DNA of 5,751 nt, taken from NCBI GenBank assembly GCA_035534535.1, contig DATLRS010000251.1, positions 1-5,751 on the forward strand, written 5' to 3'. The translations under genes and the position numbers were made by a program. This DNA is from DATARH01 sp035534535. GTDB taxonomy: Bacteria > Pseudomonadota > Alphaproteobacteria > ATCC43930 > CGMCC-115725. Positions 1-3,853 of this stretch are shown piece after piece; position 1 is the stretch's first letter; every line of letters starts with the position of its first letter. The notes beneath the pieces were generated by a model. That model had not been told where the DNA came from. It saw nothing but the letters and a program-made list of their open reading frames with translations, and ran no database searches.

Positions 1-45
1 GATGACGAAGGGGGCGGCGATCAATTTGACCGAAATCTGCTCTAG
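1..45 (+). CDS. Possible C-terminal tail of a gene entering from the left (partial)
   Basis: Frame 1 reads DDEGGGDQFDRNLL and stops at TAG (43-45). An acidic, glycine-containing stretch ending in a short hydrophobic tail is plausible as the end of a protein. A terminator-like hairpin with a following T-rich stretch on the same strand starts about 80 bases downstream, which fits a + strand gene ending here. Fourteen residues are too few to assign a family, and the frame could be open by chance. The sequence to the left of the window would settle it. Confidence 0.3.
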   Translation, partial: DDEGGGDQFDRNLL

Positions 46-123
46 GCATGAGGTAGCGGGCGGTCGCATCGGGCTTTCGCGGCGCCTACAAGCCACCCGG
101 TCAGCAATAACGAGCCATCGGGG

Positions 124-150
124 GGGCGGCACCTTGCCGCCCTTCCGTTT
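124..150 (+). terminator. Terminator-like hairpin at the left convergent junction
   Basis: A perfect 7-bp GC stem, GGGCGGC (124-130) pairing with GCCGCCC (136-142), has a 5-base loop and is followed by TTCCGTTT (143-150). The T-rich side is on the + strand, so it fits the end of a rightward gene entering from the left. Read on the minus strand, where it lies 33 bases beyond the Nudix stop codon, the hairpin is followed by C/G-rich sequence rather than T, so it is a weaker candidate for ending the minus-strand operon. The rest of 46-182 shows no gene-like frame. Confidence 0.45.
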
Positions 151-182
151 AGGGTGCAGCGGCGGCGCCCCAGTGTGCGGGC

Positions 183-827
183 TCAGCCGCCGGGCCAGGC
201 GTGGCGCAGGCGGTCGCGGTGGCGCAGCAGCCAGTAGAGCGCGACCAGGGTGTGGGCGCTTTCGATCTGGCCGGTGTCGAGCATGGCTTCCACTTCGACG
301 ATCGTCTTGACGATGACGCGGATATCCTCGTGTTCCTCGGCGAGGCCGTGGATGCCGCCGGCGGCGCGCGCGTCGACCCGGCCGCAGAACAGCCAGACGC
401 TCTCATCGAGGCTGCCGCTGGCCGGCAGCATCCGCTGGATCGGCACTAAGGCGCCGATCAGCGCGAGCCCGGCTTCCTCGTGCACCTCGCGCCTTGCGAC
501 CTCTTCCGGGGTTTCGCCGTCCTTGTCTATGAGGCCGGCGACCGCCTCGATCTGCCACGGCGAGCGCCCGCCATAGAGCGCGGCCAAGCGGAACTGCTCG
601 ATCAGCACGACGCTGTCGCGCTCCGGGTCGTAGAGCAGCACCGCGACCGCGGCGCCGCGCCGGATCACGTCGAACACCCGCTCGCCGCTCCAGCCGCCCG
701 CGAACAGGCGATGGCGGAAGCGGATGATGTCGACCCGCAGATGGCGGGCAAAGCCGGTCGCGGCGTCGAGGATCTCGACGTCCGGGTGCGACGGCGCCGC
801 GGCGGGCGGGCGCGAATTGCCGGTCAT
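183..827 (-). CDS. nudF: NudF-type ADP-ribose pyrophosphatase (Nudix hydrolase)
   Basis: This 214-residue cytoplasmic protein is predicted to hydrolyse ADP-ribose, or a related nucleoside diphosphate sugar, to AMP and ribose 5-phosphate with Mg2+. The Nudix box spans about residues 98-121 and contains GETPEEVARREVHEEAGL, with metal-binding glutamates expected at E114, E117 and E118. The preceding WQIEAVAG, the later PASGSLDES (about 135-143) and the closing SAHTLVALYWL (190-200) match the ADPRase (NudF/TrgB) subfamily, and the length fits NudF enzymes of about 205-215 residues. The ATG at 827 is chosen because a good Shine-Dalgarno lies six bases upstream and family similarity begins soon after; the open frame continues to 1157, but that extension is arginine-rich antisense-like sequence overlapping the DUF1491 gene. 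It is the last gene of a probable three-gene operon. Oddity: six residues rather than five separate the first Gly and first Glu of the Nudix box. The exact substrate is not certain. Confidence 0.9.
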   Translation of the reverse strand: MTGNSRPPAAAPSHPDVEILDAATGFARHLRVDIIRFRHRLFAGGWSGERVFDVIRRGAAVAVLLYDPERDSVVLIEQFRLAALYGGRSPWQIEAVAGLIDKDGETPEEVARREVHEEAGLALIGALVPIQRMLPASGSLDESVWLFCGRVDARAAGGIHGLAEEHEDIRVIVKTIVEVEAMLDTGQIESAHTLVALYWLLRHRDRLRHAWPGG

Positions 828-833
828 TGATGG

Positions 834-838
834 CTCCC
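834..838 (-). promoter_or_regulatory. Ribosome binding site deciding the Nudix start
   Basis: On the minus strand GGGAG (within CCGGGAGCC) lies six bases before the ATG at 827-825. It sits in the 17-base gap after the DUF1491 stop codon and is the clearest Shine-Dalgarno in the window. It supports the 827 start over the longer open frame and supports cotranscription. Confidence 0.7.
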
Positions 839-844
839 GGTGGG

Positions 845-1183
845 TCAGGACACGATCGGCGTGTCGAGCACGGCTGCCGCCGAACCGCTCTCGATCTCGA
901 CGACCCACAGATCGGGATCGCGGCCGCGCTGCCGCGCGATATAAGCGTCGGCCTCGGCCTCGGCCACCGGCAGGTCGCCGGTCGCCCGCATCCAGACCGC
1001 GCTGCCGTCGGGCCGGCGCGCCTGCGCCAAGACGGTACAGCCGGCGTCGCGGCCGTTCAGCTTCAACAGGACGGCGCCGGCATCGGCGTCGCCGCGCGCC
1101 ACCAGCGCGACCCCGATCGCCGCCAGATCGCAGCGCCGGATCAGCGCCTTGACCCAAATGCCGCTCTTCAGCCGGGCTTCCAT
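845..1183 (-). CDS. DUF1491 family protein
   Basis: This small 112-residue protein has no signal peptide or membrane segment. It matches the DUF1491 pattern over its whole length: an N-terminal RLKSGIWVKALIRRC (4-18), a middle DADAGAVLLKLNGRD (32-46) resembling the family's G-D-x-D-A-G segment, and a C-terminal EADAYIARQRGRDPDLWVVEIE (77-98), where the DPDLWVVEIE motif is especially characteristic. The family is largely alphaproteobacterial and has no established function, so none is assigned. The ATG at 1183 begins exactly where family similarity starts; the frame is open to 1285, but that part overlaps the lipoprotein gene in another frame. The Shine-Dalgarno is weak, so translation may be coupled to the lipoprotein gene ending 19 bases upstream. 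The Nudix gene follows after 17 bases. Confidence 0.85.
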   Translation of the reverse strand: MEARLKSGIWVKALIRRCDLAAIGVALVARGDADAGAVLLKLNGRDAGCTVLAQARRPDGSAVWMRATGDLPVAEAEADAYIARQRGRDPDLWVVEIESGSAAAVLDTPIVS

Positions 1184-1202
1184 GCGACTGCCATCTTGGG
1201 CG

Positions 1203-1658
1203 CTAGAGCCGCGACAGCCGCTCGACGCCGGCGATGTCGCGGTCGCGGTGGATCGCAACCAGATCGCGGTCGTCGAGCAGCACATAGGTGCTGCCGCCTT
1301 CGCCGCAGGCCAGTTCGGCGACCGGATAGGCCGCCCGCACCAACAGCGCCGCGAGCGTGCGGCGCAGATCCGGCTGCTTGGGCGCCAGCCCCAACAGCGC
1401 CGCGCGGTTCAGCTGCGCGTAGTCGAAGCGGAAGGTGCCGTCGCATGAGGCCGCGCTCATCGGGGTCGGCGGCGTGTCCCGTTGGTTGACGACGACGGTG
1501 TTGTCGCGAAACGCGATCTCTTGGTGTTCGGCGGTCGACCAGACGCCGGCAAACGGATTGTGCGGCGCCACGGTCGTCACACAGCCCGACGGCAGCGCCG
1601 CGGTGAGGGCGAGCACGGCGAGTTGCCATAAAGACGGGGTTCTCGCGATCGCTTTCAT
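1203..1658 (-). CDS. Small predicted lipoprotein, function unknown
   Basis: The 151-residue product starts with a typical export signal: positive residues K2 and R6, a hydrophobic stretch WQLAVLALTAAL (11-22) and then P-S-G-C with Cys26 as the probable lipidated residue. The lipobox is imperfect because position -3 is proline rather than leucine. The mature part has a G-V-W motif at 38-40 followed by alternating polar and hydrophobic residues, as in small beta-rich lipoproteins, and two more cysteines (C72 and C118) that could form a disulfide in the periplasm. No family is recognised. The ATG at 1658 gives the best signal peptide; upstream in-frame ATGs at 1694 and 1709 would add up to 17 residues, and the latter lies inside the palindromic repeat. 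The gene is followed after 19 bases by DUF1491 and then nudF, so it probably heads that operon. No clear promoter is seen upstream. Confidence 0.75.
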   Translation of the reverse strand: MKAIARTPSLWQLAVLALTAALPSGCVTTVAPHNPFAGVWSTAEHQEIAFRDNTVVVNQRDTPPTPMSAASCDGTFRFDYAQLNRAALLGLAPKQPDLRRTLAALLVRAAYPVAELACGEGGSTYVLLDDRDLVAIHRDRDIAGVERLSRL

Positions 1659-1707
1659 CGCCGCCACCGCTGCCGAGGATATCAGCCCGATCATTATGTC
1701 ATGTGTC

Positions 1708-1726
1708 ATTCCCGCGAAAGGGGAAT
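1708..1726. repeat. Imperfect REP-like palindrome (ATTCCC...GGGAAT)
   Basis: ATTCCC (1708-1713) and GGGAAT (1721-1726) are inverted around GCGAAAG, within a wider TCATTCCCGCGAAAG context. This resembles the dispersed palindrome TCATTCCCGCGAAAGCGGGAAT known from many proteobacterial genomes; relative to that form, one C on the right arm is missing. It lies in the 83-base gap (1659-1741) between the FAAL stop and the lipoprotein start, and is the only recognisable element there. It could weakly separate the two transcripts or stabilise the upstream mRNA end. Copy number cannot be judged from one window. Confidence 0.6.
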
Positions 1727-1741
1727 CCCGCCAACACCCCC

Positions 1742-3532
1742 TCAAAGACGCGCGAGCGAGCCGGCTTGCCACAGTTGCCGGCTCAATCCGCGCTGGATCT
1801 TGCCGCTGGTGGTTGTCGGCAGCGCATTCGGGGGCAACAGCAGAATGTCGTAGGGCACGATCTCGTGCGCGGCGACGATCGCCTCGCGGATGCGGGCGGT
1901 GACCTCGGCGACCGCGACGTGGTGGCGGGAGGTGCGCTCGACCTCCTGGACGACGACCAGCTGCTCGGCGGCCTCGCCCGCACCGACCGCAAACGCCGCG
2001 CCGCCGTGCCGGCGCAGCGCCGGATGGCAGCGCTGCACCGTGTCCTCGATATCCTGGGGATAATGATTGACGCCGCGGATGATCACGACCTCCTTGATGC
2101 GCCCGGTGATGAACAATTCGCCGCTCTCGTCGCGCCAGCCGAGATCGCCGGTACGCAGCCAGTCCCGGCCCGCCTCGCCGGCGATCGCGGCGCCGAAGAC
2201 GGCGGCACTGGCGGCGTCATTGCGCCAGTATCCGCGGGCGAGGTTGGCGCCGGCGACCCACACCTCGCCGACCTGGTCGGCGGCCAGCCGCCGGCGGCTG
2301 TCGGGGTCGACGATGGCGATCCGCTCGCCGGCCAGCGCCCGGCCGCAGCCGACCACCGCCTGTGCGTCGGCGGCATCGAGCGGCGAGGCGGCGCGATGCG
2401 CTTGCAGCCCGGCGCGGCTGAGCGTCCGCAGCGCCGGCCCGGCGCCGCGCCGGCCGGCCGACACGAGGACGGTGGCTTCGGCCAGGCCATAGGCCGGATA
2501 GAGCGCGGCGGCGGCAAAGCCGTGCGGCGCGAAGGTCAGGGCAAAGCGGCGCAGCGTCTCGGCACGCACCGGCTCGGCGCCGTTGAGGGCGAGCTGCCAG
2601 CCCGACAGGTCGATGCCCTCCATTTGTTCCGGGCGATAGCGCTCGACGCACCAATCGAACGCGAAATTGGGCCCGACGGCCACTTCGGCATGATAGTCGC
2701 TGATCGCGCGCAGCCAGACGAGCGGGCGCTGCATGAACGCGACCGGCGCCATCAGCACGCACAAGGCTCCAACATAGAGCGACTGCAGGGCATTAATGAT
2801 CAGGCCCATGTCGTGATAGAGCGGCACCCAGCTCACACAGGTCGATCGCCTTGTATTGCCGAACGCCGCCTTGATCATCGCCAGGTTGGCGAGCAGGTTG
2901 GCGTGGCTGACCATGACGCCCTTGGGCGCCGAAGTGGAGCCCGAGGTGTATTGCAACAGCGCGAGGTCGTCGCCCGTGGGTGCGCGCGGCAGGCGCGGCA
3001 TCGGCTCCGCCGCCGCCGGGTCATCGACCGCCAGCCACGTGATCCCGGCGGCGGTCCCTGCGGCGGTCCCGGCGGCGGTCCCTGCGGCGGTCCTTGCGGC
3101 GGCGAAGCGTCCGACGAGATCGCCGCGCCCGCCCTCGATCAACGCCAGCGGCGCCAGTGCAAGGCGCGGCGCGCAATCGGCGACAATGACGGCGCTGGCA
3201 TCGCGGCTGCTTTGCCGCCGCGGCAGCATCATCGGCACCGCGACGACCCCGGCCAGCAGGCAGCCGAACAGCGCGACCATGAAGTCGATGCCGGTCGGAC
3301 ACAGCAGCAGGGCGCGCTCGCCGGGTGCGGCAAAGGCCGCGATCCGCCCGGCCAGCGCCTCGGCGCGGCGCTCAAGCTCGGCGAAGGTGACGGCTGCTTC
3401 CTCGCCGCCGCGATCGGTCAACCTGACATAGGCGCGATCGTGCGGTTGCGTCGCCGCGCGCAGGTGGAGCAGCTCGGCGAGCGAGCGCAGCGCCGGCAGG
3501 GCATCGCAGCCGCCGTCAGCCGCCGCCGTCAT
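1742..3532 (-). CDS. Fatty acyl-AMP ligase (FAAL), AMP-binding family
   Basis: This 596-residue cytoplasmic enzyme is predicted to activate a fatty acid with ATP as acyl-AMP and pass it to the phosphopantetheine arm of a carrier protein. Motifs in order are the ATP loop YTSGSTSAPKG (195-205), WVPLYHDMGLI (235-245), GPNFAFDWC (287-295), NGAEPVRAETLRRF (317-330), YGLAEATVLVS (348-358), WLRTGDLG (458-465), GRIKEVVIIRGVNHYPQDIE (477-496) and LPTTTSGKIQR (571-581) with the probable catalytic Lys578. The PLYHDMGL, NHYPQDIE and YGLAEAT versions, and the long segment after YGLAEAT, are typical of FAALs rather than acyl-CoA ligases. The ATG at 3532 overlaps the carrier gene by 17 bases, indicating translational coupling; the frame is open to 3694 but that part is carrier-gene shadow. 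Four T-A-A-G repeats at 148-163 are unusual. No polyketide or peptide synthase module is fused or adjacent. The fatty acid used cannot be predicted. Confidence 0.92.
   Translation of the reverse strand: MTAAADGGCDALPALRSLAELLHLRAATQPHDRAYVRLTDRGGEEAAVTFAELERRAEALAGRIAAFAAPGERALLLCPTGIDFMVALFGCLLAGVVAVPMMLPRRQSSRDASAVIVADCAPRLALAPLALIEGGRGDLVGRFAAARTAAGTAAGTAAGTAAGITWLAVDDPAAAEPMPRLPRAPTGDDLALLQYTSGSTSAPKGVMVSHANLLANLAMIKAAFGNTRRSTCVSWVPLYHDMGLIINALQSLYVGALCVLMAPVAFMQRPLVWLRAISDYHAEVAVGPNFAFDWCVERYRPEQMEGIDLSGWQLALNGAEPVRAETLRRFALTFAPHGFAAAALYPAYGLAEATVLVSAGRRGAGPALRTLSRAGLQAHRAASPLDAADAQAVVGCGRALAGERIAIVDPDSRRRLAADQVGEVWVAGANLARGYWRNDAASAAVFGAAIAGEAGRDWLRTGDLGWRDESGELFITGRIKEVVIIRGVNHYPQDIEDTVQRCHPALRRHGGAAFAVGAGEAAEQLVVVQEVERTSRHHVAVAEVTARIREAIVAAHEIVPYDILLLPPNALPTTTSGKIQRGLSRQLWQAGSLARL
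3049..3096. repeat. 12-base in-frame tandem repeat inside the FAAL gene
   Basis: Four consecutive 12-base units of the form CGGCGGTCCCTG (3049-3060, 3061-3072, 3073-3084, 3085-3096) differ at only one or two bases, and a partial fifth follows. On the minus strand they encode four T-A-A-G units (residues 148-163), just before the conserved strand ITWLAV. Being a multiple of three, unit gain or loss would change protein length without breaking the frame. Confidence 0.9.
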
Positions 3533-3791
3533 TGCCGCCGGCCTGTCGGGCTGCGATGTGATGGGCCAGCTCGGCGATCGTCGGATAGTCGAAGACCAGC
3601 TCCGGCTCCAATTCGGTGCCGAGCCATTCCTCCAGTTCGACGATGAAATAGGCTGCGCTTGCCGAGTCGAGCCCCATCTGGGCAAAGCTGGCATCGGGCG
3701 AGACCGCGATCGACGGGTCGTCGATGGTCCGCCGGATATAGGCGAGGCACCACTCGCCGATCTCGAACTCAGTGAAACTACCGGCCGCCAA
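3516..3791 (-). CDS. Acyl carrier protein partnered with the FAAL
   Basis: This 91-residue protein is a stand-alone phosphopantetheine-binding carrier. Residues 33-53 contain the attachment motif, with MGLDSASAAYF (39-49) placing the phosphopantetheine on Ser43; EEWLGTELEPELVFDYPTIAELAHHI (54-79) matches helices II-IV of carriers of the polyketide/peptide-synthase type rather than the acidic AcpP of fatty acid synthesis. The C-terminal tail is glycine-rich. It presumably receives an acyl chain from the FAAL, whose gene begins inside its last codons. No in-frame ATG precedes the domain: the best start is TTG at 3791-3789, with a GGGGG stretch seven bases upstream, so the start is somewhat uncertain. 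Its gene is divergent from the WcbI-like gene, 62 bases away. Confidence 0.88.
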   Translation of the reverse strand: MAAGSFTEFEIGEWCLAYIRRTIDDPSIAVSPDASFAQMGLDSASAAYFIVELEEWLGTELEPELVFDYPTIAELAHHIAARQAGGNDGGG

Positions 3792-3806
3792 CCTGCCGCC
3801 CCCGGC

Positions 3807-3849
3807 GATCGGGTTTGTTCGAGGCAGGATTGCTTGCCTGATCGGGTTT
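3807..3849. promoter_or_regulatory. Direct repeat around an inverted repeat in the divergent gap
   Basis: The only substantial gap between divergent genes (3792-3853) contains GATCGGGTTT twice (3807-3816 and 3840-3849), spaced 33 bases start to start, about three helical turns. Between them AGGCA (3822-3826) and TGCCT (3835-3839) form an inverted repeat. This layout fits an operator shared by the two divergent transcription units, but no convincing -35/-10 pair was found on either strand, so the role is inferred. Confidence 0.35.
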
Positions 3850-3853
3850 TGCC

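Noticed and set aside
2..310. 102-residue + strand frame at the left edge
   Set aside because: It runs through the hairpin and into the end of the Nudix gene on the other strand, and becomes arginine/glycine-rich; no ribosome binding site can be seen.
828..1157. Longer N-terminus for the Nudix protein
   Set aside because: The extra 110 residues are low-complexity, arginine-rich sequence overlapping the DUF1491 gene, and a good ribosome binding site precedes the 827 start.
3049..3096. CRISPR-like array
   Set aside because: The units are 12 bases, directly adjacent without spacers, and in frame inside a coding gene.
1703..3646. 647-residue open frame on the + strand opposite the FAAL gene
   Set aside because: It is antisense to a gene with complete FAAL motifs, has arginine/glycine/alanine-rich composition and no recognisable domain. 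Long antisense frames are expected at this GC content.
3815..3853. Sigma-70 promoter for the WcbI-like gene (TTGTTC as -35)
   Set aside because: No acceptable -10 hexamer lies at 16-18 bases spacing.
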